Shown: piece by piece, positions 1 through 5,494 of the stretch
Layout of the letters: every line of letters begins with the position of its first letter
Numbering within the stretch: position 1 is the stretch's first letter
NCBI GenBank assembly: GCA_946061345.1
Contig: CAMGRA010000064.1
Location: 1 to 5,532 of the forward strand
Direction of reading: 5' to 3'
From: an uncultured Clostridia bacterium
Lineage (GTDB): Bacteria; Bacillota; Clostridia; Oscillospirales; Oscillospiraceae
DNA: 5,532 nt
Position numbers and translations under genes: made by a program
The notes under the pieces: generated by a model
Databases searched by the model: none
Told to the model about the DNA's origin: nothing
The model's input: the letters and a program-made list of their open reading frames with translations, nothing else

Positions 1-39
1 GTGGAAGTCTTTGATGAAAACGGCGAGGTTTTCAGATAG
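1..39 (+). CDS. 3' end of an unidentified protein gene (partial)
   Basis: The first frame is open from the window edge and ends in TAG at 37-39, giving the C-terminal residues VEVFDENGEVFR. Two things favour a real gene end. The peptide is an ordinary soluble acidic tail, and the stop codon overlaps the AGGAGG Shine-Dalgarno site (38-43) of the next gene, a spacing typical of neighbours in an operon. Twelve residues are too few to name a family, and the call could be a chance open frame. Confidence 0.42.
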   Translation: MEVFDENGEVFR

Positions 40-51
40 GAGGCTGTGTGA

Positions 52-222
52 ATGCCGGATTGTGAAAACTGCTGGAACTATAACTATGATGACGAGGAAG
101 AGGAATACTACTGCTCCAAAGACATTGACGAGGACGAATGGTATCGGATTCAGACCTTCCACAATGGCGTCTGCCCCTATTTCCGCGAGGCGAATGACTA
201 TTATCTGCCCCGCAGACAATAA
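52..222 (+). CDS. Small acidic four-cysteine protein (DUF6472-like)
   Basis: This gene encodes 56 residues with four cysteines at 4, 7, 21 and 41 (C-x2-C-x13-C-x19-C) and a CPYF motif at 41-44. The arrangement fits a small zinc-binding or structural cysteine knuckle, although metal binding is inferred. The protein is strongly acidic: 15 Asp/Glu against 5 Lys/Arg, with a run of six acidic residues at 13-18. The start is ATG 52, because a perfect AGGAGG (38-43) sits 8 bases upstream. The upstream stop at 37-39 overlaps that site, so it is probably the last gene of a plus-strand operon. From memory it resembles short clostridial proteins annotated DUF6472, which share the CxxC start and the CPYF-x(4)-Y tail; this was not searched. 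Function is unknown. It converges on the ylbJ-linked small gene. Confidence 0.82.
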   Translation: MPDCENCWNYNYDDEEEEYYCSKDIDEDEWYRIQTFHNGVCPYFREANDYYLPRRQ

Positions 223-254
223 AAATCGTGGCTGCCCGGCTTGGGCAGCCACGA
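221..254 (-). terminator. Intrinsic terminator for the ylbJ operon
   Basis: A perfect 12-bp stem (226-237 paired with 243-254, GC-rich) closes a 5-base loop. Read on the minus strand it is followed directly by TTTTTATT, the complement of the A-run at 219-225, so it is a canonical Rho-independent terminator for the leftward genes. In the plus direction the hairpin is followed by ATGATATCTATA, which lacks a T-run, so termination of the rightward gene there would be weaker. The T-tract overlaps the TAA stop (220-222) of the converging gene. Confidence 0.88.
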
Positions 255-261
255 ATGATAT

Positions 262-471
262 CTATAGGGAAAAATCCACGTCGTCGTACTGGGAAAAATC
301 CTTGGGCTTGATCCGGGCGGGGACCCGTTTCAAGGGGTCATATTTGAATCTGCGGCAGCGGTGCCCGGAAGAAACCAGGCCCTTTTTCGTGCACAGATAG
401 GTATTGTCGTCGATCTTTCCGGCGTGGGAGCAATAGGAGCAGAATTTGTCGATTTTCTTCCGAAACAGCAT
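262..471 (-). CDS. Small basic four-cysteine protein downstream of ylbJ
   Basis: This gene encodes 69 residues with cysteines at 11, 14, 27 and 39 (C-x2-C-x12-C-x11-C), a layout expected of a small zinc-ribbon-like or knuckle fold; metal binding is inferred. The N-terminal two thirds are basic and the C-terminal tail (about 58-69) alternates Asp with aromatic residues (DFSQYDDVDF). ATG 471 is preferred because AAGAGGTG (485-478) lies 6 bases before it. A GTG at 480-478 that overlaps the ylbJ stop would add MTI but lacks a well-spaced ribosome site. The gene starts 5 bases after ylbJ ends and is followed by an intrinsic terminator, so it is almost certainly co-transcribed with ylbJ. I recall similar short proteins in clostridial genomes annotated only as hypothetical; no function can be assigned. 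A role in sporulation is inferred from the operon. Confidence 0.85.
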   Translation of the reverse strand: MLFRKKIDKFCSYCSHAGKIDDNTYLCTKKGLVSSGHRCRRFKYDPLKRVPARIKPKDFSQYDDVDFSL

Positions 472-476
472 GATCG

Positions 477-1508
477 TCACCTCTTGCTTTGATTATACAG
501 CATAGCGCCGGATTTTTCCACATCTATTTTTCTGGAAATGAGGGGAAACAGCCCGCAAAATACTATAGTCAGGGCGGAAGCGGCGAAAAGTGCGGTTGTC
601 TGCTTGGTCAAAGCCGCTGCAAACAGCGCCGCGATCAGGCCGTGGAGCAGCTTGGAGAAAAAATACCCCTTTGGATGCAGCCCCAGGGGCTGCCAAAGGC
701 TCATTGCCTGCAAATGAACGCAAAGCCCGCCCCAGCTTGTGAAAAAAGCCGCCAGAACAAAGGTGCCGCCGTTTGCGGATAAGCTCATAACGCCGTTGGA
801 GAGCTCCAGCAGCCCGGTGAGCAGCGGAATATAAGGCTCGATCAACGGAAAGCGGGGAAACAGCACATTTTTCAGGAGGGCGGCGGCTACGGAAAACACA
901 CAGATCAGGCCGCTGACCTGCAAAAGGACCTGACAGGCCCCGGTGACGGCGCTGAGGAAAGCCTGTGATGGGGGAAGAAGCGCCTCCGGAACCCTACGTA
1001 CACGGACCGGCGGCGTATTGGACCGGGTGAAGAGCCGTCCGCACAGCAGCGCCGCGCACACATGGATTATATAGAGCAGCAGCCCTTTAGTTGCGTCCTG
1101 CAAAACCACGGCTCCGACCACAGCGACAAAAAAACCGGGGCCTGAATTGTTGCAGAACAGCAGGGCCTGCTCCGCCTCCTGCCGCGTGAGCCGTCCTGCC
1201 CGATAGTCTTCCGTCAGAACGGAAACGCCTACGGGATAGCCGCCCAAAAAGCTGCAAAGCAGCGCGGGAAATACCGACCCGCCGACGCCGAAGACCCGCC
1301 CCATGGCGCTTGACAGCCAGTTCGGGCAGGAAAACTTGACGGTGGAAAACAGAAACCGGGTCAGCACCATAAAAGGAAAGAGGGCCGGGATCACTGCCGT
1401 GCCGCTGAGCCGCAGGCCCTCCCGAACGCCGGAAGTTGCCTCTTTGGGAAACAGAAGCAGGCATACAGCACAGGCCAAAGACAATATCAGCGGAAATTTT
1501 TTCTTCAT
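477..1508 (-). CDS. ylbJ: Sporulation integral membrane protein YlbJ
   Basis: This gene encodes 343 residues of polytopic membrane protein. Hydrophobic segments lie near 5-21, 36-56, 72-90, 123-160 (probably two), 187-215, 245-265, 282-300 and 305-323. Landmarks matching the YlbJ branch of the nucleoside-recognition (Gate) superfamily are IPALFPFMVL at 40-49, GGYPVG at 89-94, NNSGPGFF at 120-127, LTGLLELSNG at 230-239 and FTSWGGLCVHLQ at 256-267. In Bacillus subtilis ylbJ is a SigE-dependent mother-cell gene needed for spore cortex formation; the transported substrate, if any, is not settled. ATG 1508 is chosen because GGTGATC (1518-1512), complementary to the 16S rRNA end, precedes it. The longer reading from 1604 would run into yqfC and adds an uncharged, unlikely leader. 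It is divergent from yqfC and followed by a small cysteine protein gene. The protein is somewhat shorter than the B. subtilis one (about 408 residues as I recall), with no sign of breakage. Confidence 0.93.
   Translation of the reverse strand: MKKKFPLILSLACAVCLLLFPKEATSGVREGLRLSGTAVIPALFPFMVLTRFLFSTVKFSCPNWLSSAMGRVFGVGGSVFPALLCSFLGGYPVGVSVLTEDYRAGRLTRQEAEQALLFCNNSGPGFFVAVVGAVVLQDATKGLLLYIIHVCAALLCGRLFTRSNTPPVRVRRVPEALLPPSQAFLSAVTGACQVLLQVSGLICVFSVAAALLKNVLFPRFPLIEPYIPLLTGLLELSNGVMSLSANGGTFVLAAFFTSWGGLCVHLQAMSLWQPLGLHPKGYFFSKLLHGLIAALFAAALTKQTTALFAASALTIVFCGLFPLISRKIDVEKSGAMLYNQSKR
478..485 (-). promoter_or_regulatory. Shine-Dalgarno site deciding the start of the small gene after ylbJ
   Basis: AAGAGGTG on the minus strand lies 6 bases before ATG 471 and overlaps the last bases of ylbJ (stop TGA at 479-477). 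This favours ATG 471 over the GTG at 480-478, which is itself part of the site. Confidence 0.65.
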
Positions 1509-1523
1509 GTCGATCACCAATGG

Positions 1524-1531
1524 AATATATG
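1524..1531 (-). promoter_or_regulatory. Candidate SigE-type -10 element for ylbJ
   Basis: On the minus strand CATATATT fits the mother-cell SigE -10 consensus as I recall it (CATA-Y-A-H-T). The expected -35 region, 14-15 bases upstream (about 1546-1552), reads GGCTAAT and is a poor match to ATATT-like -35 boxes. Transcription would begin close to 1518-1516, right at the GGTGATC ribosome site, so the leader would be extremely short. The known SigE control of ylbJ in B. subtilis supports the call; the weak -35 and tight spacing weaken it. Confidence 0.4.
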
Positions 1532-1560
1532 CGCCCCGAGGAAAGATTAGCCCCAAAACG

Positions 1561-1568
1561 CATAGAAT
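1561..1568 (+). promoter_or_regulatory. Candidate SigE/SigK-type -10 element for yqfC-yqfD
   Basis: CATAGAAT lies 17 bases before the yqfC ATG and resembles the SigE -10 (CATACAAT-like, with G at the pyrimidine position). The region where a -35 should lie (about 1539-1547) reads GAGGAAAGA and is not a good match. The placement mirrors the CATATATT on the opposite strand 29 bases away, and yqfC/yqfD are SigE-controlled in B. subtilis. It is a motif-level guess. Confidence 0.35.
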
Positions 1569-1585
1569 GGACATGGGTGAGGCAT

Positions 1586-1852
1586 ATGAAAAAAAGCATG
1601 ACAAATGCGGTCAGCGACCGTTTTTCCGTACCAGCAGAGGCGATCTCCCAGGCACCTCTGATCCAGATCCGGGGCGGCAGAAGCGTCTGCATCGAAAACC
1701 ACCGGGGTATCCGCCTCTATACGGTTGAGGAGATTCAAATCGCAGTCCGGCAGGGGACTGTTACCGTCAAGGGGCAGAGCCTGAATATTGCGAGGATGAC
1801 GCGGCGGCTGGTAGAGATTCGGGGCGCGCTCCGGGCCGTGGAAATGGACTGA
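1586..1852 (+). CDS. yqfC: Sporulation protein YqfC
   Basis: This gene encodes 88 residues, close to the roughly 90 of B. subtilis YqfC. The family signature is the central stretch with an IENHRGI motif at 36-42, followed by VEEIQIAVRQGTVTVKG (47-63), which matches the YqfC pattern of an acidic strand then a short glycine turn (GxxxxxG). No signal peptide or membrane segment is visible. In B. subtilis yqfC belongs to the SigE mother-cell regulon; its biochemical role is unknown. ATG 1586 is preceded by GGGTGAGG (1575-1582), a usable but closely spaced ribosome site. Upstream in-frame codons such as GTG 1577 lack a better one. The next gene, yqfD, starts 4 bases after the stop, so the two are probably translated together and act in one process. 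Confidence 0.92.
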   Translation: MKKSMTNAVSDRFSVPAEAISQAPLIQIRGGRSVCIENHRGIRLYTVEEIQIAVRQGTVTVKGQSLNIARMTRRLVEIRGALRAVEMD

Positions 1853-1856
1853 GGCT

Positions 1857-3062
1857 ATGAACCGGCTGATCAGCGGTCTGTTGGGAACGGCGACGGTCAC
1901 CGTTTCCGGCAGATACCCGGAAGAACTGCTCAACGCACTGACCGAACAGAAGATCGTCTATTGGGATACTTACCGTACCGGGGACCGGACCATCCGGCTG
2001 AAGGTCCTCCGGCGGGATTTTGAAAAGCTGAAAAAACTGACGGCCTGGTGCTTTTGCGAGGTCGCCGAGGTGTCGTTCCACGGACTGCCGTTCCTGTTAA
2101 AGCCTATGAAGAGTCGGCCTGTTCTGGTGCTGGGGATGCTGCTGGCCATCATTGCCTGCTTTGTTCTGCCGCGCTTTGTCTGGGTGCTGGAGGTGAAGGG
2201 CTGTGAGACCCTCCATGAGGAGGAGGTCCTGCGGGGGCTTGCGGAGTTGGGTGTCAAATTTGGGGCAGACGGGACGGAAATAGATTCGCAGAAGATCAAA
2301 ATGCAGATGATGAACCGTCTGCCCAAGCTGTCCTGGCTGGCTGTCAACCGCAGCGGCGGAAAGCTCACGGTGCTGGTAACGGAGCGTTTTACCGAGCCGG
2401 AGGAAAATGCATCCGGGCCGCAGAGCCTGGCGGCGGCAAAGGACGGCGTCATCACGGATTATATCATCCTCGAGGGGATGCGGCTGTGCAGCCGCGGCGA
2501 CAGTGTAGAGGCGGGGCAGCTTCTCGTCTCCGGCTATGAAGACTACGGCCTTTATCTGCGGGCGGTACGGGCTGACGGCGAGATCTACGCCCGCACATGG
2601 ACCGCCGGGACCCTGCTTCTGCCGAAAACCGTGGCGGAAAAAAGGTACACCGGGCAGGAATTCCGGCAGATCTCCCTGGTCGTCGGAAGAAAAAGAATAA
2701 AAATCTGCGGAAACAGTGGAATTTCCTATGACAGTTGTGATAAAATGGTATCTGTAGAGAGATTGACTCTGGCCGGGTATGATTTTCCCGCGACCCTGGA
2801 GGTCGCAATCTACCGGGAATATGAGATGGTGCAGGTGCCGCGCACTGTTGAAGAAGCACGCGCCGCTCTGGAGGAAGCCTGGCAGAGACAGGTCTGCGCT
2901 TCCATGGTGGCCGGGACGGTCCTGCAGACGGAGGCATCTCTCTCCGAGACGGAGGACGTCTATATCTACCGGGCTACAAGCACCTGCGAGGAAATGATCG
3001 CCAGGGCTGTGCCCATTACGGAGCTTTACAAAGGAGACAGCAATGAGCGAGAGGATCATTAA
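1857..3062 (+). CDS. yqfD: Sporulation protein YqfD
   Basis: This gene encodes 401 residues, matching the roughly 400 of B. subtilis YqfD. The order is an N-terminal cytoplasmic domain (1-85), one membrane helix (about 87-110), then a large C-terminal region. Directly after the helix comes a POTRA-like segment (VLEVKGCETLHEEEV, 110-124), as in FtsQ-type proteins. Further on, DGVITDYIILEGMRL (196-210) and RGDSVEAGQLLVSG (213-226) form the barrel-sandwich-like motif characteristic of the family, followed by GEIYARTW (241-248). In B. subtilis the gene is SigE-controlled and contributes to sporulation; the protein probably acts in the mother cell with its large domain outside or facing the forespore gap (inferred). 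The start has only a weak ribosome site (TGAGG, 1850-1854) that overlaps the yqfC stop, suggesting translational coupling. Its last 20 bases overlap phoH in another frame. Confidence 0.93.
   Translation: MNRLISGLLGTATVTVSGRYPEELLNALTEQKIVYWDTYRTGDRTIRLKVLRRDFEKLKKLTAWCFCEVAEVSFHGLPFLLKPMKSRPVLVLGMLLAIIACFVLPRFVWVLEVKGCETLHEEEVLRGLAELGVKFGADGTEIDSQKIKMQMMNRLPKLSWLAVNRSGGKLTVLVTERFTEPEENASGPQSLAAAKDGVITDYIILEGMRLCSRGDSVEAGQLLVSGYEDYGLYLRAVRADGEIYARTWTAGTLLLPKTVAEKRYTGQEFRQISLVVGRKRIKICGNSGISYDSCDKMVSVERLTLAGYDFPATLEVAIYREYEMVQVPRTVEEARAALEEAWQRQVCASMVAGTVLQTEASLSETEDVYIYRATSTCEEMIARAVPITELYKGDSNEREDH
2755..2783 (+). promoter_or_regulatory. Candidate vegetative (SigA-type) promoter inside yqfD
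   Basis: TAGAGA (2755-2760, four of six against TTGACA), a 17-base spacer and TATGAT (2778-2783, five of six against TATAAT) make a plausible SigA promoter about 260 bases before phoH. A second possible -10 just upstream, TGATAAAAT (2738-2746), has the extended TGn form but no good -35. The surrounding stretch 2690-2760 is richer in A/T than the rest of the gene. Such a promoter would let phoH, ybeY and era be expressed in growing cells although they follow sporulation genes. Confidence 0.3.
3031..3036 (+). promoter_or_regulatory. Shine-Dalgarno site of phoH inside yqfD
   Basis: AAGGAG lies 6 bases before ATG 3043 and within the yqfD coding frame. It fixes the phoH start and shows that phoH has its own strong ribosome entry rather than depending only on coupling. 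Confidence 0.85.
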
Positions 3063-4032
3063 CGCCGAGCGTATCGAGCAGATCATCAATGTGTTCGGCT
3101 CTTTTGACGAGAATATCAAGCGGATCGAGCAGACCTACCATGTGAAGATCACCAACCGGGGCACGGAGCTGAAGGTCAGCGGCGACGAGGAAGCGGTGGA
3201 TCAGGCAGCCCGTGCCATTGAGGGCCTGCTGACCCTGGCTGCCAAGGGAGAGCCCATCGATGAGCAGAAGGTCCGCTATCTCATCGACCTGGTGTCCTCG
3301 GGCAACGACGACAAGATCAGCGAAATGGCCAAGGACGTGGTCTGCATCACCGCCAAGGGCAAGCCCATCAAAGCCAAGACCATCGGCCAGCAGCGCTATA
3401 TGAAGGCGATTTTGAAGAACACCATCACCATCGGTGTCGGCCCGGCAGGTACGGGCAAGACCTATCTGGCGGTGGCGGCGGCGGTGGCTGCCTTCCGGGA
3501 AAAGACTGTCAACCGCATCATTTTGACCCGCCCTGCGGTGGAGGCGGGAGAGCGTCTGGGCTTCCTGCCCGGCGACCTACAGAACAAGGTCGATCCCTAT
3601 CTGCGCCCCCTGTATGACGCGCTGTATGATATGCTGGGCGCGGAAACCTATCAGAAGTATCTGGAACGTGGCAATATCGAGGTGGCACCGCTGGCCTATA
3701 TGCGCGGCAGGACCCTGGACGACAGCTTTATCATTCTCGACGAGGCACAGAACACCACCCGGGAGCAGATGAAAATGTTCCTGACCCGTCTGGGCTTTGG
3801 TTCCAAGATCGTCATTACGGGCGATATTACCCAGATCGATCTGCCCAGCGACAAGACCAGCGGCCTGAAGGACGCTGTGCGGATTTTGGAAAATATCCCG
3901 GACATTGCCATCTGCCGCCTGACGGCCAGCGACGTGGTGCGCCACGCGCTGGTGCAGAAGATCATTGCCGCCTACGAAAGCGGCGAGAAGAAGCAGCTTC
4001 CGGCACAGAAGAAACTTTACAGAAAGAAGTAA
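3043..4032 (+). CDS. phoH: PhoH family P-loop ATPase with N-terminal KH-like domain
   Basis: This gene encodes 329 residues, the usual length for Firmicute PhoH (YqfA/PhoH-like). Residues about 10-65 form the KH-like RNA-binding region typical of the family. The ATPase core has Walker A GPAGTGKT at 133-140, TRPAVEAGERLGFLPGDL at 162-179, Walker B FIILDEAQN at 229-237, TGDITQIDLP at 259-268 and VVRHALVQKI at 298-307 with a candidate arginine finger R300. All expected residues are present. PhoH proteins are cytoplasmic ATPases linked to RNA metabolism, and in some lineages have helicase or toxin-antitoxin connections; the exact reaction here is not established. The start ATG 3043 has AAGGAG 6 bases upstream. 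The gene overlaps the end of yqfD by 20 bases and is followed by ybeY after 4 bases, the common pairing that supports a role in RNA maturation. Confidence 0.96.
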   Translation: MSERIINAERIEQIINVFGSFDENIKRIEQTYHVKITNRGTELKVSGDEEAVDQAARAIEGLLTLAAKGEPIDEQKVRYLIDLVSSGNDDKISEMAKDVVCITAKGKPIKAKTIGQQRYMKAILKNTITIGVGPAGTGKTYLAVAAAVAAFREKTVNRIILTRPAVEAGERLGFLPGDLQNKVDPYLRPLYDALYDMLGAETYQKYLERGNIEVAPLAYMRGRTLDDSFIILDEAQNTTREQMKMFLTRLGFGSKIVITGDITQIDLPSDKTSGLKDAVRILENIPDIAICRLTASDVVRHALVQKIIAAYESGEKKQLPAQKKLYRKK

Positions 4033-4036
4033 GCCG

Positions 4037-4531
4037 ATGAAACACAAAATTCTGGTTCGCTACGCCAATAAGCGGGATATGTCCCCGGCGCTGACCATCC
4101 ATCTGAACCGCTGTATTTCCGCGGCACTGGAGGCAGAGGGCGTGACAGTCCCCTGTGAGATCAATGTGCTTGTCACCGACGATCAGGGGATCCGAGTCAT
4201 CAACAACGCTACGCGCCAGGTCGACAGCGCGACGGATGTGCTGTCCTTTCCCATGTTCCAGTTTACACCCGGGGCCTTTCCCGCCAACGTGACGGAGGAG
4301 CTGGATCCCCAGACCGGCCTGCTGCCCCTGGGCGACATGGCCATCTCTCTGGAACGGGCCAGGGATCAGGCGAAGCGCTTCGGCAACACCCTCAAGCGCG
4401 AGGTCGGATATCTGACCATCCACTCGATCCTCCATCTTTTGGGCTACGACCACATGGACGAGGGCGAGATGAAGCGGCAGATGCGCACCCGTGAGGAGAT
4501 CATTGCCGCACAGATCGGAATTACCAGATAG
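4037..4531 (+). CDS. ybeY: Endoribonuclease YbeY (rRNA maturation factor)
   Basis: This gene encodes 164 residues, normal for the family. The metal site is the H-x3-H-x5-H motif at H129, H133 and H139 (HSILHLLGYDH). Upstream family blocks are NNATRQVDSATDVLSFP (56-72), containing R60 and TDVLSF, and LGDMAIS (98-104). YbeY is a zinc-dependent single-strand endoribonuclease involved in 16S rRNA 3'-end processing and ribosome quality control. ATG 4037 is chosen because it begins the conserved N-terminal strand (KILVRYANK). A longer frame from 3965 lies entirely within phoH and adds a basic, unconserved leader. The ribosome site is weak (GAAAGAAG, 4022-4029), and only 4 bases separate it from the phoH stop, so translation is likely coupled to phoH. 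Era follows after 10 bases, consistent with joint work on the small ribosomal subunit. Confidence 0.96.
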   Translation: MKHKILVRYANKRDMSPALTIHLNRCISAALEAEGVTVPCEINVLVTDDQGIRVINNATRQVDSATDVLSFPMFQFTPGAFPANVTEELDPQTGLLPLGDMAISLERARDQAKRFGNTLKREVGYLTIHSILHLLGYDHMDEGEMKRQMRTREEIIAAQIGITR

Positions 4532-4541
4532 GAGAATACCA

Positions 4542-5429
4542 ATGAGTACAAAATCCGTGATGATCACCATTGCAGGCAGACCGAATGTGGGCAAATCCAC
4601 CCTCATCAACCACCTGGTCGGTGAGAAGATCGCCATCGTCTCCAACAAGCCCCAGACCACCCGCAACCGCATCTGCGGCGTTCTGACGCGGGGAGATACC
4701 CAACTCGTCTTTATCGACACACCGGGCTTCCACAAGGCGCGGACCAAGTTGGGCGACTACATGGTGGGCGTGGTGCGCGAGTCAGTGGCCGACGTGGACC
4801 TGGTCTTGCTGCTGGTTGAGCCTATTGCCAATGTCGGGCCGCAGGAAGAAAACCTTATCGAGCAGATCAAGGCAAGCGGCGCCCCTGCGATTCTGGTTAT
4901 CAACAAAATCGACACGGTCCAGGACAAGGAGCAGCTTTTGGCGGTCATTGCCGCCTATTCCGCTCGTTTTGATTTTGACGCCGTCATGCCCATTTCCGCT
5001 AAGTTCAACGACGGGGTCAAGGCGCTGCTTGACGAGTGTGAAAAATACGCGGCAGACAGCCCCTTCTTTTTCCCGGAGGACATGACCTCCGACCAGCCGG
5101 AGCGACAGGTGATCGCAGAGATCATCCGGGAAAAGCTCCTGTGGAATCTGGAGCGGGAGATCCCTCACGGCACGGCGGTGGAGATCACGAAATTTTCCGA
5201 ACGCGACAACGGTGTCATTGACGTGGACGCGACGATTTATTGCGAAAAAGCCAGCCATAAGGGCATCATCATCGGCAAAAACGGCGCGATGCTGAAAAAA
5301 ATCAGCACCGCCGCCCGGGCGGACTGTGAACGCTTTATGGGTACCAAGGTGTTTTTGCAGACCTGGGTCAAGGTCAAGGAAAACTGGCGTGACAGCGATT
5401 TCCTGATCCGGAATTTCGGCTATCAATAA
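4542..5429 (+). CDS. era: GTPase Era
   Basis: This gene encodes 295 residues, the standard Era length. The N-terminal GTPase has G1 GRPNVGKST at 12-20, the G2 region QTTRNR at 38-43, G3 DTPG at 59-62, G4 NKID at 121-124 and G5 SAK at 152-154. The C-terminal KH domain carries the GKNG loop at 245-248 within a GIIIGKNGAMLKKI stretch and ends in the family's FGY tail (292-294). Era binds the 3' end of 16S rRNA and assists assembly of the 30S subunit at the membrane-cytoplasm boundary. ATG 4542 has AGGAG (4530-4534) 7 bases upstream, overlapping the ybeY stop. An upstream in-frame extension from 4491 would overlap ybeY and is not expected. All nucleotide-binding motifs are intact. Its placement after phoH and ybeY is the common Firmicute order, here without dgkA or cdd in between. 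Confidence 0.97.
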   Translation: MSTKSVMITIAGRPNVGKSTLINHLVGEKIAIVSNKPQTTRNRICGVLTRGDTQLVFIDTPGFHKARTKLGDYMVGVVRESVADVDLVLLLVEPIANVGPQEENLIEQIKASGAPAILVINKIDTVQDKEQLLAVIAAYSARFDFDAVMPISAKFNDGVKALLDECEKYAADSPFFFPEDMTSDQPERQVIAEIIREKLLWNLEREIPHGTAVEITKFSERDNGVIDVDATIYCEKASHKGIIIGKNGAMLKKISTAARADCERFMGTKVFLQTWVKVKENWRDSDFLIRNFGYQ

Positions 5430-5480
5430 GCAATGTTTCCCATGGATAGCCGCCGCTGTGCAGGAAACCATAAATTCCAT

Positions 5481-5487
5481 AAGGAGG
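5481..5487 (+). promoter_or_regulatory. Strong Shine-Dalgarno site of the yqzL-like gene
   Basis: AAGGAGG sits 7 bases before ATG 5495 and continues as GTGACC, close to the full complement of the 16S rRNA end. It is the strongest ribosome site in the window and is the main support for a gene starting here. Confidence 0.85.
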
Positions 5488-5494
5488 GTGACCT

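Noticed and set aside
11..400. Plus-strand open frame across the small acidic gene and the hairpin
   Set aside because: It reads through a terminator and two small genes in the wrong frame; the cysteine proteins with ribosome sites explain this region better.
1509..1604. Upstream extension of ylbJ by 32 residues
   Set aside because: It would overlap the yqfC start and the candidate promoters; ATG 1508 has the better ribosome site and a typical KKK-hydrophobic N-terminus.
2763..2783. TTGACT (2763-2768) as the -35 for TATGAT (2778-2783)
   Set aside because: The spacer is only 9 bases, far below the 16-18 that SigA promoters need.
2097..3119. Long minus-strand open frame (340 codons) opposite yqfD
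   Set aside because: It is antisense to a well-supported gene, has low-complexity composition rich in His, Pro, Arg and Gln typical of shadow frames in GC-rich DNA, and matches no family I recognise.
3962..4747. Minus-strand open frame (261 codons) opposite ybeY and early era
   Set aside because: It spans two intact plus-strand genes and shows no domain features; a shadow frame.
5435..5468. Inverted repeat GTTTCC / GGAAAC after era
   Set aside because: It is a six-base stem with a 22-base loop and no T-run; too weak for a terminator or riboswitch call.
5469..5476. CATAAATT resembling a SigE -10 in the era-yqzL gap
   Set aside because: There is no ATATT-like -35 upstream, and the next genes (yqzL, recO) are not expected to be sporulation-specific; likely chance in an A/T-rich leader.
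4782..5480. Minus-strand open frame (232 codons) opposite era
   Set aside because: It lies fully antisense to a conserved GTPase gene, with no ribosome site of note and no recognisable motif; a codon-bias shadow.
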